Source: CAILZL01 sp963748005
GTDB taxonomy: Bacteria; Pseudomonadota; Gammaproteobacteria; Steroidobacterales; Steroidobacteraceae
Assembly: GCA_963748005.1 (NCBI GenBank)
Contig: CAVVHH010000002.1
Coordinates: forward strand, 744,001-808,000
Length of the DNA stretch: 64,000 nt
Direction: 5' to 3'
The stretch's first letter is position 1, and every line of letters starts with the position of its first letter. The notes under the pieces are model-generated. The model had not been told where the DNA came from and ran no database searches. It saw only the letters and a list, made by a program, of their open reading frames with translations. The translations under genes were made by a program, and so were the position numbers. Shown piece after piece: positions 35,321-43,712 of the stretch.

Positions 35321-37330
35321 TCACGCAGCCAATACTTGTTGCGCAACCTTCACTACGTTTTCCACCGTGAAGCCAAAGTGTTTGAACAGATCCTTGGCCG
35401 GTGCCGAGGCGCCGAAGGTCGTCATGCCAATCACCTGACCTTTCACACCTGCGTAACGCCACCACATATCGGTGACACCCGCCTCAATGATGACCCGCCG
35501 CTCGACGCTGGCCGGCAATACCCACTCACGATACGCCGCGTCCTGAGCCGCGAACAGCGTGACATTAGGCATGGACACCACTCGCACCCGTTTGCCGGAG
35601 ACAGTCAGCTGTTTGGCGGCCTCCACTGCCAGGCCAACTTCCGAACCCGTGGCGATCAGGATCAACTCGGGCATGCCTTCGCACTCTACCAGTGCATAGC
35701 CGCCGCGCTGGATATCAGCAACCTGCTGTGCCGTGCGTGCCTGAAATGGCAGCGCCTGACGCGTCAGGATCAACGAAGTCGGTCCAGTCGCATGTTTGAC
35801 GGCCGCACCCCACGCCACTCCAGTTTCGACTGTGTCACAGGGACGCCACACCTGCATATTGGGAATGATGCGCAGACTGGCAACATGTTCCACGGGCTGG
35901 TGAGTGGGACCGTCCTCGCCCAGACCGATGGAGTCGTGGGTGAAAACGTAAATGACACGCTGTTTCATCAGCGCCGACATGCGCAGCGCATTGCGGGCGT
36001 AGTCGGAGAACACCAGGAAGGTGCCACCATACGGAATGAAGCCACCATGCAGTGCCAGGCCATTCATGATGGCGGCCATACCGAACTCACGTACGCCGTA
36101 GTGCAGGTAATTGCCACTGGCATCGGCGCCGGTAATGGACTTTGAATCCTTGCGGTTGGTGTTGTTGGAGCCGGTCAGGTCGGCCGAACCGCCCAGGAAT
36201 TCCGGCAGACTGGGACCAATACCATTCAGCGCGGCCTGCGAGGCCTGACGGGTCGCCAATGTCGCTGCTGCCTCCACCGTTTTGGCGACATAGGCATTCA
36301 GCACGCTATCGAAATTCGCAGGCAGCTCACCGGCCATGCGGCGCTTGAATTCGCTGGCCAGCTCCGGAAACTGCTTTGCGTAAACGGCAAACAGCTCATT
36401 CCAGCTTTTTTCCAGCGCAGCGCCGGAATCGCGGCAGTCCCAGCCGGCGCGGATGTCGGCGGGGATCTCGAAGGGCGCATGGTCCCAACCTAGGTTCTTG
36501 CGCGCCGCCGCCACCTCATCCACACCCAATGCCGCGCCATGTGTGGCTTCAGTGCCCTGCTTGTTGGGCGCGCCGAAGCCAATAATCGTCTTGCAGCAGA
36601 TCAAGGTCGGTTTGCCGGCACCTTTGGCTTGCTGGATGGCGGCCTCAATGGCAACCGGATCATGGCCATCGACGCCCGGCACGACATGCCAGCCATAGGC
36701 CTCAAAACGCTTGGGCGTGTCGTCGGTGAACCAGTCGTGTACTTCGCCGTCAATGGAAATGCCGTTGTCATCATAGAAGGCAATCAGCTTGTCGAGCTTC
36801 AGCGTGCCGGCCAGCGAGCAGACCTCGTGCGAGATACCCTCCATCAGGCAGCCATCGCCCAGAAACACATAGGTGCAATGATCGACCACTTTGAATCCGG
36901 GGCGATTGAATTGCGCCGCCAGCAGTTTCTCCGCCAGCGCCATGCCCACCGCATTGGCAATGCCCTGCCCCAGCGGCCCGGTGGTGGTTTCAATTCCCAG
37001 GTGGGGTTCAAATTCGGGATGGCCGGCGGTATGTGAGTCGATCTGACGGAAGCGCTTGATCTCATCCATGCTCAAGGGGTAGCCGGTCAGATTCAACAGC
37101 GCATAGAGCAGCATGGAACCATGACCGTTGGACAGCACGAACCGATCGCGGTTGGCCCATGCAGGGTTGTTCGGGTTGTGCCTGAGATGATCGCGCCACA
37201 GCACCTGCGCAATATCAGCCATGCCCATGGGCGCGCCGGGATGCCCGGAATTGGCCTGTTGCACGGCGTCCATGGCGAGAAAACGGATGGCATTCGCCAA
37301 GGTACGACGGCTGGGTGGTGATAAAGACAT
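35321..37330 (-). CDS. tkt: Transketolase
   Basis: A 669-residue thiamine-diphosphate enzyme moving two-carbon units in the pentose phosphate pathway. Seen: RRTLANAIRFLAMDAVQQANSGHPGAPMG, FLGDGCLMEGISHEV (ThDP/Mg motif GDG), THDSIGLGEDGPTHQPVEHVASLR and the C-terminal domain. The start at 37330 (MSLSPPSRR) gives the normal length; the frame open to 37480 would add 50 residues with no family match. First gene of the minus-strand glycolytic group, divergent from metK. Confidence 0.96.
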   Translation of the reverse strand: MSLSPPSRRTLANAIRFLAMDAVQQANSGHPGAPMGMADIAQVLWRDHLRHNPNNPAWANRDRFVLSNGHGSMLLYALLNLTGYPLSMDEIKRFRQIDSHTAGHPEFEPHLGIETTTGPLGQGIANAVGMALAEKLLAAQFNRPGFKVVDHCTYVFLGDGCLMEGISHEVCSLAGTLKLDKLIAFYDDNGISIDGEVHDWFTDDTPKRFEAYGWHVVPGVDGHDPVAIEAAIQQAKGAGKPTLICCKTIIGFGAPNKQGTEATHGAALGVDEVAAARKNLGWDHAPFEIPADIRAGWDCRDSGAALEKSWNELFAVYAKQFPELASEFKRRMAGELPANFDSVLNAYVAKTVEAAATLATRQASQAALNGIGPSLPEFLGGSADLTGSNNTNRKDSKSITGADASGNYLHYGVREFGMAAIMNGLALHGGFIPYGGTFLVFSDYARNALRMSALMKQRVIYVFTHDSIGLGEDGPTHQPVEHVASLRIIPNMQVWRPCDTVETGVAWGAAVKHATGPTSLILTRQALPFQARTAQQVADIQRGGYALVECEGMPELILIATGSEVGLAVEAAKQLTVSGKRVRVVSMPNVTLFAAQDAAYREWVLPASVERRVIIEAGVTDMWWRYAGVKGQVIGMTTFGASAPAKDLFKHFGFTVENVVKVAQQVLAA

Positions 37331-37462
37331 CGCGGGGGACGCTCCGGAACTGGCGGTCAAGATCAGGAAGGGCGTGAAAGGGCGCGCATTTTCCACCAGG
37401 AAGCTCGGCGCCGCAAACCGGAATGCGCCCGGTCGTTTCTGGTGCGTAGTGCTCATGTGCTC

Positions 37463-37491
37463 AACAATGACCAGAAGCACATCGTTATACT
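37463..37491 (+). promoter_or_regulatory. Possible metK promoter
   Basis: TATACT at 37486-37491 is a good -10 box, 46 nt before the metK start, but the -35 position (37463-37468, aacaat) is poor. No SAM riboswitch was recognised between tkt and metK. Confidence 0.35.
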
Positions 37492-37536
37492 GTGCGGATT
37501 CTTGACCACCACCTTAACCACCAGGGACCTACATAA

Positions 37537-38742
37537 ATGTCAGGCAGCTATCTGTTCACTTCCGAATCCGTCTCCGAAGGCCATCCGGACAAGATTGCCG
37601 ACCAGATTTCCGATGCAGTGCTGGACGCCATCCTGCAACAGGACAAGGCGGCCCGTGTTGCCTGCGAAACCATGGTGAAAACCGGTGTAGCCATTGTGGC
37701 TGGCGAAATCACCACCAGCGCTTGGATTGACCTGGAAGCCCTGACCCGCAAGGTGATCCTGGATATCGGTTATGACTCCAGCGATGTGGGGTTTGACGGC
37801 GCCACTTGCGGCATTCTCAACCTGATCGGCAAGCAATCCCCCGACATCAACCAGGGCGTGGACCGCAAGAATCCGGAAGAACAGGGCGCGGGCGATCAGG
37901 GCCTGATGTTCGGTTATGCCTGCAACGAGACCAAGGAACTGATGCCCGCCGCGATTTACTACGCGCACCGCCTCGTGGAACGTCAGGCCAAGGTGCGCAA
38001 GAAGGGCGTGCTGCCCTGGTTGCGCCCGGATGCCAAGTCGCAGGTCACGCTACGCTATGAAAACGACAAGGCAGTGGGTCTGGATGCAGTGGTGCTGTCC
38101 ACCCAGCACAACCCCGAGATCAAGAACAAGGATCTGCGCGAAGCGGTGATCGAGGAAATCCTCAAGCCGGTGCTGCCCAAGACCTGGTTCGAGAAGGTGC
38201 CTAGCAAGAAAATCCATATCAACCCCACCGGCAAGTTCGTCATCGGCGGCCCGGTGGGCGACTGCGGCCTGACCGGTCGCAAGATCATCGTCGACAGCTA
38301 CGGCGGCATGGCCCGTCACGGCGGTGGCGCGTTCTCGGGCAAGGATCCTTCCAAGGTGGATCGTTCGGCAGCTTACGCGGCGCGCTATGTGGCCAAGAAC
38401 ATTGTCGCAGCGGGTCTGGCTGATCGTTGCGAAATACAGGTGTCCTACGCCATTGGCGTGGCCGAGCCCACCTCGATCACTGTGACCACTTTCGGCACCG
38501 GCAAAATTGCCGATGACCAGATCGAAAAGCTGGTGCGCAAGCACTTCGACCTGCGTCCGTACGGCATCACCAAAATGCTCGACCTGCTGCACCCCATGTA
38601 TCAGGCCACCGCATCTTATGGCCACTTCGGCCGTGCGCCGGTAGAAATGGTCAATCCTGCCGACAAGAACGAACGCTTTACGGCGTTCTCCTGGGAAAAG
38701 ACGGATCGGGCCGAAGCTTTGCGCAAGGATGCGAAGCTGTAA
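37537..38742 (+). CDS. metK: S-adenosylmethionine synthetase
   Basis: A 401-residue enzyme making SAM from methionine and ATP. Signature stretches: SEGHPDKIADQISDAVLD (ATP binding), GAGDQGLMFGYA, and the P-loop GGGAFSGKDPSKVDRSAAY; all three domains are present and length is normal (about 384-400). AGGGA lies 12 nt before the ATG. With ahcY it makes up most of the activated-methyl cycle; the usual companion metF is not next to ahcY. Confidence 0.98.
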   Translation: MSGSYLFTSESVSEGHPDKIADQISDAVLDAILQQDKAARVACETMVKTGVAIVAGEITTSAWIDLEALTRKVILDIGYDSSDVGFDGATCGILNLIGKQSPDINQGVDRKNPEEQGAGDQGLMFGYACNETKELMPAAIYYAHRLVERQAKVRKKGVLPWLRPDAKSQVTLRYENDKAVGLDAVVLSTQHNPEIKNKDLREAVIEEILKPVLPKTWFEKVPSKKIHINPTGKFVIGGPVGDCGLTGRKIIVDSYGGMARHGGGAFSGKDPSKVDRSAAYAARYVAKNIVAAGLADRCEIQVSYAIGVAEPTSITVTTFGTGKIADDQIEKLVRKHFDLRPYGITKMLDLLHPMYQATASYGHFGRAPVEMVNPADKNERFTAFSWEKTDRAEALRKDAKL

Positions 38743-38774
38743 TTTTCGATTTGTTTGAGTTTGAATCCGTAATC

Positions 38775-38800
38775 GCTGCAGGCACGTACTTGCCTGCAGC
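38775..38800 (+). promoter_or_regulatory. Perfect 10-bp inverted repeat upstream of SAH riboswitch
   Basis: gctgcaggca at 38775-38784 and tgcctgcagc at 38791-38800 with a 6-nt loop. No T run follows, so it is either a poor metK terminator or an operator for the ahcY promoter. It lies 12 nt before the riboswitch P1 stem. Confidence 0.55.
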
Positions 38801-38811
38801 ATACGATCTGT

Positions 38812-38898
38812 CATCGAGGAGCGCTGCAGCGACCCGGCCCATAATATTTTGGGGAGGGGCGTCAGGCTCGATGAGAGAGACACAGGTCAACCGCGCTC
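38812..38898 (+). ncRNA. S-adenosylhomocysteine (SAH) riboswitch
   Basis: Conserved SAH riboswitch architecture upstream of ahcY. P1 is catcgag (38812-38818) with ctcgatg (38867-38873). The pseudoknot pairs gagcgc (38819-38824, within the conserved GAGCGCTGC) with gcgctc (38893-38898). The conserved CAGGCTCG sits at 38863-38870. The P2 arm between is longer and G/C rich (around 38831-38862). In this class SAH binding turns the downstream gene on, raising AhcY when SAH accumulates. This is an established class; the match is by motif and pairing, not a model score. Confidence 0.92.
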
Positions 38899-38899
38899 T

Positions 38900-38923
38900 T
38901 AACTTCAGTTCATAACTTCAGTT
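38900..38923 (+). repeat. Tandem 11-bp repeat between riboswitch and ahcY
   Basis: taacttcagtt at 38900-38910 is repeated at 38913-38923, directly before the AGGAG ribosome site (38924-38928). It lengthens the expression platform and may affect how the riboswitch exposes the ribosome site. Confidence 0.7.
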
Positions 38924-38936
38924 AGGAGAAGCTCAC

Positions 38937-40352
38937 ATGAACGCCGTCGTCTCGAAGAATTTCACGGACTATCTGGTCAAGGACCTGTCGCTGGCCGATT
39001 GGGGCCACAAGGAAATGGCCATTGCCGAAACCGAAATGCCCGGCCTGATGGCCATCCGCAAGGAATTCGGTGCATCACAGCCATTGAAAGGCGCTCGCAT
39101 CGCCGGCTCACTGCACATGACGATTCAAACCGCGATGCTGATTGAAACGCTTAAAGCGCTGGGCGCCGATGTGCGCTGGGCGTCGTGCAACATCTATTCG
39201 ACGCAGGATCATGCTGCCGCCGCGATTGCCGCCAATGGCACCCCGGTGTTTGCCTACAAGGGCGAGACGCTTGAAGAATACTGGGATTACACGCATCGCA
39301 TTTTTGAATGGCCGAATGGCCAGAACGCCAACATGATTCTCGATGATGGCGGCGATGCCACGTTGTTGCTGATGCTGGGCAGCAAGGCAGAAAAAGACAT
39401 TTCGGTTGTCGGCAACCCGACCAATGAAGAAGAAACCGCGCTGTATGCTTCGATCAAAAAGCGCATCGCTGCACAACCGGGCTGGTACTCGACACGTCTG
39501 GCGCAGATCAAGGGTGTAACTGAGGAAACCACTACCGGCGTGAAGCGCCTGTATTCGCTGTCGAAGGACGGCCATTTGCCCTTCCCGGCAATTAACGTGA
39601 ATGACTCGGTGACCAAGTCCAAGTTCGACAACCTGTACGGCTGTCGCGAATCACTGGTGGATGCCATCAAACGCGCCACCGACGTGATGCTGGCCGGCAA
39701 GGTGGCCGTGGTGGCCGGTTTCGGTGATGTGGGCAAGGGCTCGGCGGAAAGTCTGCGGGCGCTGTCCGCGCAGGTATGGGTAACCGAAATCGACCCCATC
39801 TGCGCGCTGCAGGCCGCAATGGAAGGTTATCGCGTGGTGACCATGGATGAAGCGGCCGACAAGGCCGACATCTTCGTCACCACCACCGGCAACGTGAACG
39901 TGATTACGCACGAACACATGAAGCGCATGCGGCATCAGGCCATCGTCTGCAATATCGGCCACTTCGACAGCGAAATCGAAATCGCCGCGCTGAAACAGTA
40001 CAAGTGGGAGAACATCAAGCCGCAGGTCGATCATGTAATATTCCCCGATGGCAAGCGCATCATCGTGCTCGCCGAAGGCCGCCTGGTGAACCTGGGTTGC
40101 GGTACGGGCCATCCCTCGTTCGTGATGTCCAACTCCTTCACCAATCAGGTGCTGGCGCAGATCGAACTGTTCCAGTACGGCAACAAGTACCAGAACGATG
40201 TGTACGTATTGCCCAAGCACCTTGATGAAAAAGTTGCGCAACTGCATCTGGAACGCATTGGCGTGAAACTGACCCGGCTCACGCCGGAGCAGGCCAGGTA
40301 CATCGGCGTATCGGTTGATGGTCCTTACAAACCGGATCATTACAAGTACTGA
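38937..40352 (+). CDS. ahcY: Adenosylhomocysteinase
   Basis: A 471-residue NAD-dependent enzyme splitting SAH into adenosine and homocysteine, relieving inhibition of methyltransferases. Seen: DYLVKDLSLADWGHKEMAIAE at the N terminus, GKVAVVAGFGDVGKGSAESL (Rossmann NAD site), and the end DGPYKPDHYKY. Its length is that of the bacterial form with the extra 40-residue insert. AGGAG lies 8 nt upstream of the ATG. Controlled by the SAH riboswitch at 38812. A terminator-like hairpin follows at 40462. Confidence 0.98.
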   Translation: MNAVVSKNFTDYLVKDLSLADWGHKEMAIAETEMPGLMAIRKEFGASQPLKGARIAGSLHMTIQTAMLIETLKALGADVRWASCNIYSTQDHAAAAIAANGTPVFAYKGETLEEYWDYTHRIFEWPNGQNANMILDDGGDATLLLMLGSKAEKDISVVGNPTNEEETALYASIKKRIAAQPGWYSTRLAQIKGVTEETTTGVKRLYSLSKDGHLPFPAINVNDSVTKSKFDNLYGCRESLVDAIKRATDVMLAGKVAVVAGFGDVGKGSAESLRALSAQVWVTEIDPICALQAAMEGYRVVTMDEAADKADIFVTTTGNVNVITHEHMKRMRHQAIVCNIGHFDSEIEIAALKQYKWENIKPQVDHVIFPDGKRIIVLAEGRLVNLGCGTGHPSFVMSNSFTNQVLAQIELFQYGNKYQNDVYVLPKHLDEKVAQLHLERIGVKLTRLTPEQARYIGVSVDGPYKPDHYKY

Positions 40353-40420
40353 TGTGGAGACGGTTCGTGACCGAAGGAGATGGTTCACCTATGAACCGCC
40401 GTCTTGCATAATCTTCGGAA

Positions 40421-40444
40421 GGGTCGCTCGCGAGCGACCCCTAC
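40421..40444 (-). repeat. REP-like unit, GTAGGGG family, after ahcY
   Basis: Reverse complement begins gtaggggtcgctcgcgagcg and ends gaccc: a GTAG head followed by the TCGCGA-centred palindrome. Third locus of the family seen at 32830 and 34126; here the partner unit is degenerate. Confidence 0.8.
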
Positions 40445-40461
40445 ATTCCTTTCATAAAACG

Positions 40462-40489
40462 GGCCGACGCAAGTCGGCCTTGCTGTTTC
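40462..40489 (+). terminator. Candidate terminator of ahcY
   Basis: A 7-bp stem ggccgac (40462-40468) / gtcggcc (40473-40479) with a GCAA tetraloop, followed by TTGCTGTTT, a weak T tract. Confidence 0.6.
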
Positions 40490-40622
40490 TGCGCTGAACA
40501 TAAATTGGGCATGTATTGTCGGCATTTCGCGAAAACGGAAAATCTGCGAAGCAATACCAATAATTCCGCGAACTCTATCTGCACAGCGTCGGTCACACAT
40601 GCTGTCGATCAAGTATTTTTGG

Positions 40623-40652
40623 TTGCCTGCCCGCTAGGATGTGGCTCATATA
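40623..40652 (+). promoter_or_regulatory. Candidate cpdA promoter
   Basis: TTGCCT (40623-40628) and CATATA (40647-40652) with an 18-bp spacer. Transcription would begin only about 8 nt before the cpdA ATG, so its mRNA could be nearly leaderless; there is no clear ribosome site. Confidence 0.35.
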
Positions 40653-40667
40653 TAGCAGCGCCTGCTC

Positions 40668-41429
40668 ATGCCCAACTCAGATCCCATCAGACTATTGCAG
40701 ATCACCGACACCCACTTGCTGGGTAGCCGAGATGCACTGCTGCGCGGCATTCCCACTTTTGCGACCTTGCAAGCTGTGCAAGCTGATGCGCAGAAACGTT
40801 TCGCCGATTGCGACGGTGTGCTGCTGACCGGCGATCTGGTTCAGGATGATGCCGACGGCTATGCACTGATCCGCGAAGCCTTCCAGGACTCCCCTGCGCC
40901 TGTCTACTGCATACCCGGCAATCACGATCTGCCGGGTGCCATGCGCAGAACACTTACAGGATCACCGTTTGTACTCGACGATCACGTGGTCATCGACAAT
41001 TGGCTGTGCGTGCTACTGGATACCTGGCAACCCGACAGTGCCGGAGGACAACTCGGTGCTGCGCAGCTGCGGCGTCTTGATGAGCTGCTGATCCGTCACA
41101 GGGAGTTACATACGCTAGTCTGCCTGCATCATCACCCTGTGCCGATGCACAGCCAGTGGCTCGACCAGGTCGGCCTGCGCGATGCAGATGCACTGCACGT
41201 ATGCCTCGCGCGGCATCCACAGGTGCGCGGCGTCGTATGGGGCCACGTGCATCAGGTGCTGGACGAATATCGCAACAAAGTCCGCTTCATGGCCACGCCG
41301 GCAACTTGCGCGCAGTTCCTGCCGAACAGCCGCGATTTCGCGCTGGACGACAAACCACCCGGCTATCGCACTCTGGAATTGCACGCGGATGGCACCATCC
41401 GCAGCGAAGTCATCTGGCTGCATCAATAA
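40668..41429 (+). CDS. cpdA: 3',5'-cyclic-AMP phosphodiesterase CpdA
   Basis: A 253-residue class III cyclic-nucleotide phosphodiesterase with the metallophosphoesterase motifs in order: LQITDTHLLG, LLTGDLVQDD, IPGNHDLPG, CLHHHPVPM and VVWGHVHQVLDE. Length is near that of E. coli CpdA (275). It lowers cAMP and so affects CRP-controlled genes; no crp or cyaA lies in the window. Start at the first ATG with the motif-I strand 12 residues in. Confidence 0.88.
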   Translation: MPNSDPIRLLQITDTHLLGSRDALLRGIPTFATLQAVQADAQKRFADCDGVLLTGDLVQDDADGYALIREAFQDSPAPVYCIPGNHDLPGAMRRTLTGSPFVLDDHVVIDNWLCVLLDTWQPDSAGGQLGAAQLRRLDELLIRHRELHTLVCLHHHPVPMHSQWLDQVGLRDADALHVCLARHPQVRGVVWGHVHQVLDEYRNKVRFMATPATCAQFLPNSRDFALDDKPPGYRTLELHADGTIRSEVIWLHQ

Positions 41430-41488
41430 TCTGGCTACAATGGCCACGTCCCACCTTGGCCCATACCCCGGCCCAGCAGCGGTTACCC

Positions 41489-42355
41489 ATGCATCCATAC
41501 ATCCGCTCGTCGTGCTTCATCATCTTCACATTGTGGGCAACGACCAGCGCCGCGGACCCGGCAATCTGGCAGGTCAAGGGCAAGCACAACACCGTCTATC
41601 TGCTCGGCACCATCCATCTGCTGCCGGGTGATGAGGAGTTGCCGGAAAACATCGGCAAGGCCTATCGCGAGTCTGAACAGTTGCTGATGGAGATCGACAT
41701 GGACGATCAGGATCCGTTTGCCACCCAGGCATTGATGTTCAAGCTGGGCCTGCAGCCTGACAACCAGACGCTCTCCGGCCAACTCGACGCAAAAACCAAT
41801 CGTCAGTTGCAGACAACCGCCAGCCAGATTGGCGTTGATGCGGCCTTACTGGAGCAATTTCAACCCTGGCTGGCTGCCCTGACACTGGAGCAGTTACAGC
41901 TTGCCAAACTCGGCTTTGATGCGAGTGCCGGCGTCGAGATACAACTGGTGCAGATGGCTGCTGCCGATCACAAGCCCATCAATGGTCTGGAAACACTGGA
42001 AGAACAATTGAACCTGTTTGCGCAGCTGGACGACAAGACGCAGGTGGCGCTGCTCAGGGACACACTCGACGAACTGGATGAAGGCCCGACGGAACTCAAC
42101 AAGCTGGTGGCAGCGTGGCGCAGCGGCGATGAACAACAATTGCGCAAGACACTGCAGGAAGGCCATGCCGAAGACCCGGCGCTGTTTGCCGCATTGACCA
42201 CAACTCGCAACAAACGCTGGCTGGTCACGCTCAAACCGTTACTGGACCAGCAACACGATGACTACCTGGTTGCCGTGGGCGCACTGCACCTGATCGGCAA
42301 GGACGGACTGGTTGAGCTGTTGCAACGGGCGGGCTACACCGTCACGCGTCACTGA
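41489..42355 (+). CDS. TraB/GumN-family protein
   Basis: A 288-residue secreted or membrane-attached protein. Seen: a signal sequence in about the first 21 residues, then the TraB/PrgY/GumN pattern WQVKGKHNTVYLLGTIHLLPGDEELP, a central ETLEEQLNLFAQLD, and a C-terminal VAVGALHLIGKDGLVELLQRAGYTV. The GTxHxx and E..EQ residues are those linked to a protease-like site in the family; bacterial function is unclear. The frame is open upstream to 41156 inside cpdA, but the signal peptide fixes the start at 41489. Confidence 0.85.
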   Translation: MHPYIRSSCFIIFTLWATTSAADPAIWQVKGKHNTVYLLGTIHLLPGDEELPENIGKAYRESEQLLMEIDMDDQDPFATQALMFKLGLQPDNQTLSGQLDAKTNRQLQTTASQIGVDAALLEQFQPWLAALTLEQLQLAKLGFDASAGVEIQLVQMAAADHKPINGLETLEEQLNLFAQLDDKTQVALLRDTLDELDEGPTELNKLVAAWRSGDEQQLRKTLQEGHAEDPALFAALTTTRNKRWLVTLKPLLDQQHDDYLVAVGALHLIGKDGLVELLQRAGYTVTRH

Positions 42356-42361
42356 GCAGAA

Positions 42362-42745
42362 TCATCGCGACAGCGCCATTACCAGAACAAACCCGAACCA
42401 TGCGGCCAGCAGACACAGCGCGACGGATGCCAACACATTGATGCCTGCGGCCAGCAACGCGCCATTGCGCGCCAGCATCAGCGTCTGCAGGCTGAATGAG
42501 GAAAACGTCGTATAACCACCCAGCACGCCAATCATCAGGAACTGACGCACCTCGAGCGGCGCGTGCCATCGCCCTGATTCACTGAGCGCAGCCAGCGCAC
42601 CGATCGCCAGGCTGCCGAGCACATTTACCAGCAACGTTCCCCAAGGGAAAGCAGCGGGCCAGCGCAGCTGTGTCCATTCTGTCGTCGCGAACCGCGCCAT
42701 GCTGCCCAGCGCACCGCCTAGTGCGATCCAGATATAGGTACTCAT
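42362..42745 (-). CDS. crcB: Fluoride exporter CrcB/FluC
   Basis: A 127-residue, four-helix inner-membrane fluoride channel that works as a dual-topology dimer. Seen: GGALGSMARFA near the N terminus, NVLGSLAIGAL with the key Asn and the GGYTTFSSFSLQTL signature with the Phe/Thr track. No fluoride riboswitch was found upstream; the gene follows the epimerase by 40 nt on the same strand, so it may be read through from that operon. Confidence 0.95.
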   Translation of the reverse strand: MSTYIWIALGGALGSMARFATTEWTQLRWPAAFPWGTLLVNVLGSLAIGALAALSESGRWHAPLEVRQFLMIGVLGGYTTFSSFSLQTLMLARNGALLAAGINVLASVALCLLAAWFGFVLVMALSR

Positions 42746-42785
42746 GCCAGACTCCAGTACGACAGACGTTCACTTCGAAACACTA

Positions 42786-43712
42786 CTACAGCCGTGTGTC
42801 GCTGAGCCAGCGAACGGTGCGTTCAATACCGACTGGAAAAGCAATTTGTGGCGTCCATGCCAGCGCACGATGCGCTCTGCTGCAATCAAGCACATTGGCG
42901 CCCACATCGAATCCACGAGCTTCACGATAAGTCCGTGCAATGTGCCACCCAAGCACGCCTTCCAGAGCTTCGATCAGCTCGTTCAGGCTAAGTCCGCGAC
43001 CCGAACCAATATTAAGAACTCGATCAGTGCCCGTGTGCACCATGGCAGCAAGAAGCGCCAGCACAGCATCATCTACATGCAAGTAGTCGCGCACCGCACT
43101 GCCATCGCCCCAGATCTCAATGGTTTGTCCGTGCAATGCCTGATAGGCAAATACCGCCACTGCTCCTTGACCCCGAAATGGGGACTGCCCTTCGCCATAG
43201 AGATTGGCAATGCGCAACACACGATAGTCCAGCCCCTGTAAACGAGCATACAAGGCAAGGTATTTTTCGATCGCCAGCTTGCTGATGCCGTAGGCACATA
43301 GGGGATCAGTGGGATGGTCTTCAGGAATTGGTAATGCTTGTGGAGCGCCATATACCGTTCCACCCGACGAGGCGAATATCACACGCACTCCCCGGATCTT
43401 CGCGACAAGATCCAGCAAAGCAATGGTGCCCAGAATGTTTGTTGATGCGTCGTCGAGCGGACTGTCGTTGGAGCTCTTTGGCAGGGTCGTCGCCAACAAG
43501 TGGAACAATATCTCGCAACCATTGATCGCCCGCAGCAGATCGCTGCAATTGAAAAAATCGCCGCCAATGAACTCCGCCCCCTGTTCAATCAGCTCCATTT
43601 CGGCAACCGGATCAGGCCGATCAAAGACTCTTACCTGATAACCCTGCTGCAAGAGCGCCCTCGCAAGCCGCTGCCCGACGAAACCACGGCCGCCCAGCAC
43701 CAGGCACCTCAC
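42786..43712 (-). CDS. NAD-dependent epimerase/dehydratase
   Basis: A 308-residue extended short-chain dehydrogenase. Seen: Rossmann motif CLVLGGRGFVGQRLA, substrate/catalytic FASSGGTVYGA with Ser, and the YxxxK in YGISKLAIEKY. Closest type is UDP-glucose 4-epimerase-like sugar nucleotide enzymes, but product specificity is not readable. The start is best placed at GTG 43712, giving a 4-nt overlap (GTGA) with the upstream glycosyltransferase stop; the open frame to 43766 lies within that gene. Confidence 0.85.
   Translation of the reverse strand: MRCLVLGGRGFVGQRLARALLQQGYQVRVFDRPDPVAEMELIEQGAEFIGGDFFNCSDLLRAINGCEILFHLLATTLPKSSNDSPLDDASTNILGTIALLDLVAKIRGVRVIFASSGGTVYGAPQALPIPEDHPTDPLCAYGISKLAIEKYLALYARLQGLDYRVLRIANLYGEGQSPFRGQGAVAVFAYQALHGQTIEIWGDGSAVRDYLHVDDAVLALLAAMVHTGTDRVLNIGSGRGLSLNELIEALEGVLGWHIARTYREARGFDVGANVLDCSRAHRALAWTPQIAFPVGIERTVRWLSDTRL

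Larger units (their letters stand above)
40353..40667. other. Intergenic stretch with REP-like unit, terminator and promoter
   Basis: This 315-nt gap holds no supported gene. In order it has an imperfect hairpin (arms 40358-40366 and 40393-40404), a GTAG-headed REP unit on the minus strand (40421-40444), a terminator-like hairpin (40462-40479) and a probable cpdA promoter (40623-40652). Confidence 0.7.

Noticed and set aside
37331..37536. SAM riboswitch ahead of metK
   Set aside because: No SAM-I, SAM-II or SAM-III-type conserved core could be recognised in this short leader.
42746..42785. Fluoride riboswitch ahead of crcB
   Set aside because: The 40-nt gap is too short and lacks the conserved core.
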